A stretch of 64,000 bases of DNA from Streptomyces sp. PsTaAH-137 (GTDB taxonomy: Bacteria > Actinomycetota > Actinomycetes > Streptomycetales > Streptomycetaceae): contig NZ_QLLY01000007.1 of NCBI RefSeq assembly GCF_003259365.1, positions 348,802 through 412,801 on the forward strand, in the 5' to 3' direction. This document shows positions 51,621-60,600 of the stretch, piece after piece (the first letter of the stretch is position 1; the number at the start of each line of letters is the position of its first letter). The notes beneath the pieces are model-generated. The model did not search any database. It worked only from the letters and a program-made list of their open reading frames with translations, and was not told where the DNA came from. Position numbers and translations under genes: made by a program.

Positions 51621-51786
51621 GATCCGTCGTGCCCTCTTCCGCCCCAACCCGAGGGCCCCGTACCGTACTTCGCGTGAGGCGTCGTGCTCCCGCTCCTCCG
51701 GCGGTCGTACGCGGGTCCGGTCGTCGGTGTCCGGCTCCCCCTCCAGCCACCGGCCGCCCACCCCACGCAGAGCGGAGCACTCCCCC

Positions 51787-52821
51787 ATGAGCGACCCCCG
51801 TGTGCTGACGGTCCGGCCCGAACCCGGCGAGTACGCCTGGACGTTCGGCGGCGTGCCGCCCGTCGCGCGCATCGCCCCCGGGACGGTGCTCGATCTGTAC
51901 ACGGAGGACTGTTACGGCGGCCGGGTGCGCTCGGAGAAGGACCTCGTGTCGGAGGTCTGCACATCCGGGTACCTCAATCCGCAGACGGGCCCCTTCCACA
52001 TCGAGGGCGCCGAGCCGGGCGACACCGTCGCCGTGCACTTCGTCTCCGTGGAGCCCGCCCGGGACTGGGCGGCGTCCACGACGGTGCCGCTGTTCGGCGC
52101 GCTGACCTCGACGCCCACCACGGCGACCCTGCAACCGCCGCTCCCGGAGCGGGTCTGGATCTGGCAGCTCGACCACGACAGGCGAACCGCCCGGTTCGCG
52201 GCGCGTGACGGCGACTTCGCGGTGGACCTGCCGATGGACCCGATGCACGGCACGGTCGGCGTGGCGCCGGCCGGTCTCGAAGTGCGCTCGGCGCTGGTGC
52301 CGGACGCGCACGGCGGCAACATGGACACCCCCGAGATGAGAGCGGGCGTCACCTGCTATCTGGGAGTGAACGTGGAGGGCGCGCTGCTGAGCCTCGGCGA
52401 CGGCCACGCCCGCCAGGGCGAGGGCGAGACGTGCGGGGTCGCCGTCGAATGCGCGATGCGCACCGTCGTGATCGTCGAGCTGCTGAAGGGCGTGGCGACC
52501 CCGTGGCCGCGCATCGAGTCGGACACCCACATCGTCTCTACGGGTTCGGCCCGTCCTCTCGAGGACGCGTTCCGGATATCCCAGCTCGACCTGGTGCGGT
52601 GGCTCGTACGGGACTACGGCTTCAGCGAGTTGGACGCGTACCAGTTCGCGTCGCAGACGGTCGAGTCACCGCTGGCGAACGTCTGCGACACCAATTACAC
52701 GTGCGTCGCCAAGCTCCGCAAGGAGTGGCTGCCGGCGCGCGAGACGCACCGCGGGATCCACGCGCGGCTGCGTGAGATCGCGGCGACACTGCCGCGACCG
52801 GAGCCCTTCCGGAGCACGTAG
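51787..52821 (+). CDS. Acetamidase/formamidase family protein
   Basis: 344-residue FmdA/AmdA-type amidase that hydrolyses acetamide, formamide or related short amides to acid and ammonia. Family blocks include GPFHIEGAEPGDTVAVHFVS, MHGTVGVAP and the late ASQTVESPLANVCDTNYT. The ATG at 51787 opens the conventional N-terminus. No signal peptide; cytoplasmic. A 9-base direct repeat CCGGTTCAC (52827 and 52841) follows the gene. Confidence 0.9.
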   Translation: MSDPRVLTVRPEPGEYAWTFGGVPPVARIAPGTVLDLYTEDCYGGRVRSEKDLVSEVCTSGYLNPQTGPFHIEGAEPGDTVAVHFVSVEPARDWAASTTVPLFGALTSTPTTATLQPPLPERVWIWQLDHDRRTARFAARDGDFAVDLPMDPMHGTVGVAPAGLEVRSALVPDAHGGNMDTPEMRAGVTCYLGVNVEGALLSLGDGHARQGEGETCGVAVECAMRTVVIVELLKGVATPWPRIESDTHIVSTGSARPLEDAFRISQLDLVRWLVRDYGFSELDAYQFASQTVESPLANVCDTNYTCVAKLRKEWLPARETHRGIHARLREIAATLPRPEPFRST

Positions 52822-52888
52822 CACTACCGGTTCACCACTGCCGGTTCACTCCCCCACCGTCCGCGCCAGTCGAAAAGGCAGGATCGTC

Positions 52889-53500
52889 ATGGACCGAGCA
52901 AGACACCCGTTCTCCGGCGGCACCACCCGCCGCCGTCTCCTTCAGGCCGGGGCGCTCGCCGCCGTCCCCGGTTCCCTCCTGGCCGTGGGGCGTGCCGACG
53001 CCTCGGCCGCCGCGGTCGACTACCCGGCGGCCCAGTCGGTCCCCGCCAGCACCTCCAACTACACGGCGTCCAGCCGGCCCTCCTCGTATCCGATCGACTA
53101 CGTGATCATCCACGTCACGCAGGAGACCTGGGCCGACGCCCTCGCCATCTTCAAGAACTCCGCCAAGCAGGTCTCCGCGCACTATGTCGTCCGGTCGGCC
53201 GACGGACACATCGCACAGTGCGTGCGCGAGAAGAACATCGCCTGGCATGCGGGGAACTGGGACTACAACACGCGCAGCATCGGCATCGAGCACGAGGGCT
53301 GGGTGGACCAGCCGGAGTACTTCACGGACGCGCTGTACGAGCAGTCGGCGGCGCTCACCGCGTCGATCTGCGCGCGCTACGGCATTCCGGCCGACCGCGA
53401 GCACATCATCGGGCACGTCGAGGTGCCGGGCGCCACGCACACCGATCCGGGTCCGTACTGGGACTGGACGCGCTACATCCGGCTGGTCAACTCGGCCTGA
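52889..53500 (+). CDS. Exported N-acetylmuramoyl-L-alanine amidase (Amidase_2)
   Basis: 203 residues with a Tat-like signal peptide (GTTRRRLLQAGALAAVPGS). The zinc amidase_2/PGRP domain covers about 60-195: the first His ligand in DYVIIHVTQE, the second His and the Asp in GATHTDPGPYWDW, and the substrate loop SAHYVVRSADGHIAQ. It cuts the amide between muramic acid and the peptide stem in the cell wall. RBS AAAGGCAGG is present. Confidence 0.92.
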   Translation: MDRARHPFSGGTTRRRLLQAGALAAVPGSLLAVGRADASAAAVDYPAAQSVPASTSNYTASSRPSSYPIDYVIIHVTQETWADALAIFKNSAKQVSAHYVVRSADGHIAQCVREKNIAWHAGNWDYNTRSIGIEHEGWVDQPEYFTDALYEQSAALTASICARYGIPADREHIIGHVEVPGATHTDPGPYWDWTRYIRLVNSA

Positions 53501-53639
53501 GCGGAGCGCCGTTCGCGCCCGGCCGACGGTGACCCGGCCGGGCGTGGCGGATCTTCACGCACGTGTGCGGCATGTGCCACCTCACGCGATCGGCGCCGTT
53601 CTCCTTGTCGCCCTCCCTCCCCGGAGCGACGATGTCCCC

Positions 53640-53657
53640 ACTGTCGTCACTGTCGTC
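53640..53657 (+). repeat. Tandem 9-base direct repeat
   Basis: ACTGTCGTC occurs twice directly and a partial third copy (AGTCGTC) follows, about 30 bases before the GAF regulator's start. It may be an operator array or simple slippage repeat. Confidence 0.4.
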
Positions 53658-53687
53658 AGTCGTCAGGAATGTCTCGGGGAGGCAGCG

Positions 53688-54956
53688 TTGACCGATCCAT
53701 GGGTCGCCCTGGAGCCGGGCGCCGACGCGTCCGAGCGGGTGCGGGCGCTGCGCCGTGCTCATGACCGGTTCACCGCGGCGGGCACCGTCGTGCGCCCGGT
53801 ACGGCCGGTGGTCGCCGCGTCCTGGCGCCGTTCGGCGGGCGCGCACGTCAGCCCGGACGACTCGGCGGCGGTCGAGCTGACCGACGGCGAGCTGGGCGCG
53901 TATCGCGCGCAGCATCCGCTGGCCCGGGTGATGCCGCTGTTCCGGGAGCTGATGGGGACGTTCGCGACGGACGGCGAGCACCTGCTGGCGGTGTGCGACG
54001 CGCAGGGCAGACTGCTGTGGGTCGAGGGCCACACCGATGCGCGGCGGCGGGCCGGCCGGATGAACTTCGTACCGGGCGCCCGCTGGTCGGAGTCGGCGAT
54101 GGGGACGAACGCGCCGGGCACGGCGGTCGCCGTGGACCGCGCGGTGCAGGTCTTCGCCACCGAGCACTTCATCCGCGAGGTGCAGCCGTGGACGTGCGCG
54201 GCGGCGCCCGTGCACGATCCGCGCACCGGCCGGCTGCTCGGCGCGGTCGACATCACGGGCGGCGACGGCCTCGCGCATCCGCACAGTCTGGCGTTCGTGC
54301 AGGCGGTGGCGCGGGCCGCCGAGTCCCAGCTCGCCCTGCTGATCCCGCCGTCCGCCACCGACCGGGCACTGCGGCTGACCGTCCTGGGACGCGACGAGGC
54401 GCTGCTGCTCACCCCGACCGGCCACAAGCTCCGCCTCAGCCGCCGGCACAGCGAACTGCTCGTCCTGCTGGCCCGCCACCCGGAGGGTCTGACCGGTGAC
54501 GAACTGCTCTGCCATCTCTACGAGGACGAGACGGTGACGCCGGTGACGCTGCGGGCGGAACTGGCACGGCTGCGCCGGGTCCTGGGCCCCGGCCTCCTCA
54601 CCTCGCGCCCCTACCGCCTCACGGCCCCGGTCGAGTCGGACCTGGAGACGGTGGAGCGGCGGCTCGCCTCGGGCGCGGTCACGGCGGCGGCCTCCGCCTA
54701 CTCCGGTCCGCTGCTGCCCGCGTCGCAGGCCCCGGCGGTGGCTCGTATACGGCGCAGGCTCGCCGGCGGGCTGCGCGCGGCCCTCATCGCCCGCGGCGAC
54801 CCCGATCTGCTCGCCGACTGGGCGCACGCCCCGTGGGGCGAGGACGACCTCGGCGTCTGGCAGGCTCTCGCGGCGGCGCGGCCGACGCCGCCGGTCCTGG
54901 CCCGGCTCGCGGCGCTCGACGAGGAGCAGGGCGCGCCGGGTCCGTACGCAACGTAG
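53688..54956 (+). CDS. GAF-domain transcriptional regulator of aldehyde dehydrogenase
   Basis: 422 residues. A GAF domain (about 70-220: LMGTFATDGEHLLAVCDAQGRL, then GARWSESAMGTNAPGTAVAVDR, an AcoR-like block) is followed by a winged-helix-like output region (HSELLVLLARHPEGLTGDELL). The AcoR-type AAA+ and Fis domains are missing. I use the TTG at 53688 because GGGGAGG stands before it. The aldehyde dehydrogenase gene follows after 76 bases, the standard arrangement for this regulator type. Confidence 0.85.
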   Translation: MTDPWVALEPGADASERVRALRRAHDRFTAAGTVVRPVRPVVAASWRRSAGAHVSPDDSAAVELTDGELGAYRAQHPLARVMPLFRELMGTFATDGEHLLAVCDAQGRLLWVEGHTDARRRAGRMNFVPGARWSESAMGTNAPGTAVAVDRAVQVFATEHFIREVQPWTCAAAPVHDPRTGRLLGAVDITGGDGLAHPHSLAFVQAVARAAESQLALLIPPSATDRALRLTVLGRDEALLLTPTGHKLRLSRRHSELLVLLARHPEGLTGDELLCHLYEDETVTPVTLRAELARLRRVLGPGLLTSRPYRLTAPVESDLETVERRLASGAVTAAASAYSGPLLPASQAPAVARIRRRLAGGLRAALIARGDPDLLADWAHAPWGEDDLGVWQALAAARPTPPVLARLAALDEEQGAPGPYAT

Positions 54957-55032
54957 CTGCAACGTACGGGTTCCTAGCCTCCTGAGCGCAAGCTGCCCAA
55001 CGGCGGGCAGCCGAGACAGGAGGCACCTCACG

Positions 55033-56556
55033 ATGACCCGCTACGCAGCCCCCGGCACTCCGGGCTCCGTCGTCTCCTACGAGGCCCGCTACGACCACTT
55101 CATCGGCGGGGAGTACGTGCCGCCCGCGCGGGGCCAGTACTTCGAGAACCCGAGCCCGGTCAACGGCCAGCCGTTCACGGAGATCGCGCGCGGCACCGCC
55201 GAGGACGTGGAGCGCGCCCTCGACGCCGCGCACGCCGCCGCACCGGCCTGGGGCCGCACCTCGCCCGGCGCCCGCAGCGACATCCTCCTGAAGATCGCCG
55301 ACCGCATGGAGCAGAACCTCGAACTCCTCGCGGTCGCGGAGAGCTGGGAGAACGGCAAGCCCGTCCGCGAGACGCTGGCCGCCGACATCCCGCTGGCCAT
55401 CGACCACTTCCGCTACTTCGCGGGTGCGGTCCGGGCGCAGGAGGGCAGCCTCTCCGAGATCGACGACGACACCATCGCGTACCACTTCCACGAGCCGCTC
55501 GGCGTCGTCGCACAGATCATCCCGTGGAACTTCCCCATCCTGATGGCGACGTGGAAGCTCGCCCCGGCCCTCGCGGCGGGCAACGCGGTCGTCATCAAAC
55601 CGGCCGAGCAGACCCCGGCGTCGATCCACGTCCTGATGGACCTGATCAAGGACCTGCTGCCGCCGGGCGTCGTCAACATCGTCAACGGCTTCGGCGTCGA
55701 GGCGGGCAAGCCGCTGGCCTCGTCCGCGCGCGTGGCGAAGGTGGCCTTCACCGGCGAGACCACGACGGGCCGGCTGATCATGCAGTACGCCTCGGAGAAC
55801 ATCAAGCCGGTCACGCTGGAGCTGGGCGGCAAGAGCCCGAACATCTTCTTCGACGACGTCTGGGCGAAGGACGACGACTTCCGCGACAAGGCTCTCGAGG
55901 GCTTCACGATGTTCGCCCTCAACCAGGGCGAGGTCTGCACCTGCCCCTCGCGCGCACTGATCCAGCAGGGCCACTACAGCGAGTTCATCGACGCGGCGAT
56001 CGCCCGCACCGAGGCCATCAAGACCGGCCACCCCCTGGACACCGACACGATGATCGGCGCCCAGGCCTCCAACGACCAGCTCCAGAAGATCCTCTCCTAC
56101 CTGGACATCGGCCAGCAGGAGGGCGCGAAGGTCCTCTCGGGCGGCCAGCGCATCGAGTACGACGGCGAACTGGCGGGCGGCTACTACGTCCAGCCCACCA
56201 TCTTCGAGGGCTCCAACCGGATGCGCATCTTCCAGGAGGAGATCTTCGGCCCGGTCGTCTCGGTCGCCTCCTTCGCCGACTACGACGACGCCATCAAGAT
56301 CGCCAACGACACGCTGTACGGCCTGGGCGCCGGCGTCTGGACCCGCGACATCAACACGGCCTACCGCGCGGGCCGCGCGATCCAGGCGGGCCGCGTCTGG
56401 ACCAACTGCTACCACGCGTACCCCGCGCACGCGGCGTTCGGCGGCTACAAGCAGTCGGGCATCGGCCGGGAGAACCACAAGATGATGCTGGACCACTACC
56501 AGCAGACGAAGAACCTTCTTGTTTCCTACAGCGCTCAGAAGCTGGGGTTCTTCTAG
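55033..56556 (+). CDS. Acetaldehyde/aldehyde dehydrogenase (ExaC/AcoD-like)
   Basis: 507-residue NAD-dependent aldehyde dehydrogenase that oxidises acetaldehyde and similar aldehydes to acids. Catalytic Cys in NQGEVCTCPSRAL, catalytic Glu in TLELGGKSPNIFF and oxyanion Asn in IPWNFPIL. The C-terminus HYQQTKNLLVSYSAQKLGFF is characteristic. Strong RBS ACAGGAGG. Probably induced through the GAF regulator upstream. A hairpin terminates it. Confidence 0.94.
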   Translation: MTRYAAPGTPGSVVSYEARYDHFIGGEYVPPARGQYFENPSPVNGQPFTEIARGTAEDVERALDAAHAAAPAWGRTSPGARSDILLKIADRMEQNLELLAVAESWENGKPVRETLAADIPLAIDHFRYFAGAVRAQEGSLSEIDDDTIAYHFHEPLGVVAQIIPWNFPILMATWKLAPALAAGNAVVIKPAEQTPASIHVLMDLIKDLLPPGVVNIVNGFGVEAGKPLASSARVAKVAFTGETTTGRLIMQYASENIKPVTLELGGKSPNIFFDDVWAKDDDFRDKALEGFTMFALNQGEVCTCPSRALIQQGHYSEFIDAAIARTEAIKTGHPLDTDTMIGAQASNDQLQKILSYLDIGQQEGAKVLSGGQRIEYDGELAGGYYVQPTIFEGSNRMRIFQEEIFGPVVSVASFADYDDAIKIANDTLYGLGAGVWTRDINTAYRAGRAIQAGRVWTNCYHAYPAHAAFGGYKQSGIGRENHKMMLDHYQQTKNLLVSYSAQKLGFF

Positions 56557-56567
56557 AGCATCAAGTT

Positions 56568-56603
56568 GGGGGCCTGGAAGGAGCTTTGCCGTTTCAGGCC
56601 CCC
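56568..56603 (+). terminator. Hairpin after the aldehyde dehydrogenase gene
   Basis: Arms GGGGGCCTG/CAGGCCCCC around an 18-base loop, 12 bases after the stop. It marks the end of the ordinary high-G+C chromosome before the accessory region. Confidence 0.7.
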
Positions 56604-56772
56604 ACAGGGCGTCGCCACTATCCGTGACCAGTCAGCAACCTTCTGACCCGATTCACCACGAATCTGCGCCCGCCCAGGACCAGCCACGGACCAACTGGGG
56701 CGCTACGTTGCAGCGCCCTCAGTTGTGCGAAGCATGCGAGGAAGAGCAGACGACGTCGGGTGGTGGGCGTGA

Positions 56773-57615
56773 TCACACGGCAGTGTGCTCTCGGGTGGTC
56801 TCAAGGTCGTTGAGCACCGCGAGGACCGGTCCCCAGCACATGCCAACGGTGTCTCGGTCCGGGATGACGCCGCGTTCTCGTTGCTTGCGGAGGTGGACGA
56901 AGTTTCGATACTCACGGACGATCGCCATGAAGTCATGGGCGTCCATCTGAATCCACCCTCGGGTACGAGCAGTGTCGAGCAGCAGGGCAAAACTTGCCCG
57001 TTCAGGGGCAACGCGCCTCTCGCCCTGGGGGAAGCCTCGTTGCAGGATTGGATCTCTGTGGATCAGTACGTCGAGGAGAAGCGCTTCCGTGAAGCTGCCG
57101 ATGCCGATAAGCGCCATACCGTACGCACCGTGCTGCTCGCAGATCTGTGTTTCGGTGACCCTCTCCATGAGCTGTTGCAGGAACTCCTCGCTGCTGACGA
57201 GGGGACGGATTCGCTCTTCCAGGTCCTCGGGAGCGGAGAACAGCGTGCTGTGACCGTCGGTGCCGACCTCTCCCAGGACAGGGCGCCCGGCGACGTAGGT
57301 GACGGCCACCCGCTCTGCTGCGAGAAGACTGTTCAGCTCTTGGCGGATGAGGTCGGCGGACGACTCGCCGTCGTCGTACTCGAGCGGGTCACAGATGCGG
57401 CAGAGCAGTCGACTGACTGCGGCGAGGTCATCGGTATCGGCCATGACGTCCGTAAGCCAAGCGATGCGCGGTGAGCCGTCGTAGTCGGGAGGTGACGGCC
57501 AGGCTGCGCGTCGCAGGAGTTGTTCCAGCTGGTAGCCGCGCCGTTCGAAGGGGCCGTCAATGTCGACGATGAGACGAGCAACGCGCTCGAGGGTCAGGAT
57601 ATCGAGCTTCTGCAT
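56773..57615 (-). CDS. Uncharacterised protein with HEPN-like motif, partner of the helicase-nuclease
   Basis: 280 residues, no family recognised with certainty. The C-terminal half is helical, with SFTEALLLDVLIHRD, a helix ending ALLLDTARTRGWI, and VREYRNFVHLRKQ (residues 233-245). There R234 and H241 fit the HEPN ribonuclease pattern R-x4-6-H, with the usual Arg-Asn pair in between. The N-terminal 100 residues are charged helices of unknown kind. The ATG overlaps the helicase stop (ATGA), so synthesis is coupled. HEPN proteins often act as RNA-cleaving toxins in phage defence; that role is inference. No membrane segment or signal peptide. Confidence 0.7.
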   Translation of the reverse strand: MQKLDILTLERVARLIVDIDGPFERRGYQLEQLLRRAAWPSPPDYDGSPRIAWLTDVMADTDDLAAVSRLLCRICDPLEYDDGESSADLIRQELNSLLAAERVAVTYVAGRPVLGEVGTDGHSTLFSAPEDLEERIRPLVSSEEFLQQLMERVTETQICEQHGAYGMALIGIGSFTEALLLDVLIHRDPILQRGFPQGERRVAPERASFALLLDTARTRGWIQMDAHDFMAIVREYRNFVHLRKQRERGVIPDRDTVGMCWGPVLAVLNDLETTREHTAV

Positions 57616-60600
57616 CAGTACGCTTCCTTGTCTGCCGGGTGCTGGGCCTGTTCGAAGGCGCGGATGAGACGTTCGGTGATCACGCGTCCGCGTCGTTTGA
57701 AGCCGAGTTCGGTGAGGGCCTGACCGACGCGGGTGTCGCGATCGAGCTGGTACCCGTCGCTCAGAAGCCAGGTGGCCAGCGCGAGCAGGTCGGCGTCGCT
57801 GTAGTCGGCGGTGCGTCCTCCTTGAGGCATGGTGGGGCGTGCGCCGCGCCCGACCGCCGGAGGCGGAGCCGGCGGGTTGTGGACCGGATCGGGGGTTGGT
57901 GCGCGGTCGGCCCGTTCTGTGGCATCACGCCAGATGTCGAGGAGCCGTTCGAGTTCGGCGCTTGGGTTGGCGAACCAACTGGACGCCCAGATGCGGTGGA
58001 AGCGCCATCCCAGGCGTTGCAGGTGTTCTTGGCGCAGTCGATCGCGGTCGCGGGCGCTGGGAGCTCGGTGGTAGCGGTCGCCATCTGTTTCGACGGCGAG
58101 GACCATCTGTCCGGGCCGTGTGGGGTGGCCGAGCGCGAAGTCGATGCGGTAGCCGGACACGCCCCATTGCGGTGTGACCGGGACGTCAGCTGCTTCGAGG
58201 GCGGCGAGGACCTGTTGCTCGAAACCGTTGAGGTTCCAGTCGGTGCGTGCGCTGCCGGTGCGCTGGAGGTCTCCTCCGTGCGAGGCGTACTCCAAGAACG
58301 CGCGTAGCATTTCAGGGCCACGGTGGCGGGCGGCCAGGAGCTTGGACGGGTCAAAGTCGTGGTGGGTGAAGGAGGTGACGACTGTCATCGACTGGCGGGC
58401 GCGGGTAATCGCCACGTTGAGGCGGCGCTCTCCCCCCTCGTTGTTGAGCGGGCCGAAGTTCATGGCCAGGCGTCCGTTGGCGGCTTTCCCGTAGCCGATG
58501 CTGAGGATGATGGCGTCACGTTCATCGCCTTGGACTTGCTCGATCGTTTTGACGAAGAAGCGTTGGCGCGGGCCTGCGTCGGGGCTGAAGTAGTCCTGCA
58601 GGTCCGGGTGGCCCTTCAGAGCTTGGGTCAGAGCCAGTTCGATCCGCTCTGCGTGCCGCTGTCCCATGGTGATGACTCCGAGGCTCTGGCCCGGTGTGTG
58701 GGTGGCGTGTGCCAGAGCGAGGTCGACGACTCGTTGTACTTCTTCGTCAGAGGAGCCGGATTGGCCGGGGCGGACCTGGGCGTCGACGATGTCCAGGCGT
58801 AGCGGACTCGCCTGGGTGGTGCCGGGAAAGGTGACGAGTGTGTCGTTGTAGATGGTGTGGTTGGCGAAGGCGATGAGGCGTTCGTCGCGGCTGCGATAGT
58901 GCCATTTGAGGGTGTGTACGGGGAGGTGGCTGCACAGCATGTCGAGGAGGGATTCGAAGGCATCTGGTGCGGCGTCGCCAGACTCGTCGTCATCGGAGTC
59001 TTCGTCTGCGCCGCTGAGAAGCTTCTGGAAGAAGGTTGTCGGGGGGAGTTGGTGCGGGTCGCCGGCGACGATGACCTGGTGGGCGCGCATGATGGATGTG
59101 ATGGCGTCTTGCGGAGGGACCTGGCTGGCTTCGTCGAAGATGACGACGTCGAAGAGGCGGGTGGCGGGAAGGACGCGGCTCACGACGAGTGGGGACATGG
59201 CCCAACACGGTTTGGCGGCCATGAGGACGTCCGGCGCTTTTTCAACCAGTCTGCGGAGGGACAGGTGTCGGGATTTTCGGTGGGCCTGGGTGCGCACGAG
59301 GGTGTTCTGGTCGGGGTGCGTATCGCGGGCTTTCCGCAGGCGGGTGGCGACCTCGTATCGGACGCGAGCGGGGTTGAGGTCTCGATGGGTGCGGTCGAGA
59401 CGTTGGAACTGGTCGATCGTGTGATCGTGCTCGGTTCCGACGAAGGAGCGTAAGTAGGGGTGCTGCATGTGGGCCTCGTCCAGGACAGAGGCCCACCAGA
59501 GGTGGTTCAGGGTTCCGACAGCGACGTCGGGCGCGGTTCCGGCTTCGGCGAGCTCATCCAGAAAGTGGCCGAGCCCGATCGACTCCAGTCGGTCGGTGAG
59601 CTGGTTGAGCTCGGGCATCCGCAACAGCGTCGCGCGGTCCTGGTCAAGTCGCTGGATGAACCGGTCCACCTCGTCGGTGGACGTGTTCTCCCACCCGTCC
59701 CAGCGCACGCATAGGGCGATCGCAGCCAGCTGATCACGCGCCTGCGTGAAGGAGGCGACAGCGGTGGACAGCCCAGGGACGGCCCACGGGCTGCTGTCAT
59801 CAGTCGCAGCATGTTGCTGCCACCTGGCCTTCTGATCGGCAGCTTCCGTGAGTGCCGCGTGCAGCAAAAGGCGGGTTCGACAACCGTCCTTGGCCAGTCC
59901 CCGCGCTCTGGCTGTCAGCTTTCGACGTTGCCACCAACCGACCTTCAATGAGCGCTCCTTGCGCCAGGCGCGGTCGGCTGTCGCGGCGATCATGTCGTTC
60001 AGGCCGGAGTCGAAGACGGCTACCTCAAAGCGGCTGAGGGTGGTGGTGACGTCGTGCAGCAGGGTGAGGAGGGATTGCCATCCATGGACGTCGTCGGCCG
60101 GTCGCAATCCCGCTGCGTTCACGAGCTTCACGACGGTGCGTCGGGCATCTGTCAAAGCACGGCCGGTGAGTTGGTCGAGGCTGGCTACGACGGAATGCAG
60201 TTCGTTGTCGGAACGGACCGGCAAGTGAGACCAGGGGGAGGATCCGCGTCGCACCAGAAGGCCGTTCTTGGCCACAAGGGCGCGCAGGTCGCTTTCGGTT
60301 TGGAGCAGCTGCTCTCCGTGGAGGCGGTACAGGTCGCCGCCGCGTAGCCGCAGTCGGGTGTGCTGGTCACGAGGGCTGGCCATGAGGCGCGTGATGAGTT
60401 GGTACGGGCTGATCTCCCAGGGCGCCAGAGCCTGGTGAAACTCCTGGACGTGCCGCAGGGCCTGCCCCCGATGGCCATCAAGACTTCGGTGGAGACCGTC
60501 CGGGCGGGGTGGAGGCTCTTTCCCGGCGCGTTCCAGGGCCTCATACAGCTGCTGGGCGGTCTGGCGGCGGCTGAGCTTGTTGCCATGCAGGTCGAAGACC

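Larger units (their letters stand above)
51478..51786. other. Intergenic region with DnaA-box pair, 309 bases
   Basis: No convincing gene. It contains a seven-base inverted repeat CAGAGGT-N4-ACCTCTG at 51557-51574, then two DnaA-box matches. It presumably also holds the promoter of the acetamidase gene. Confidence 0.4.
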
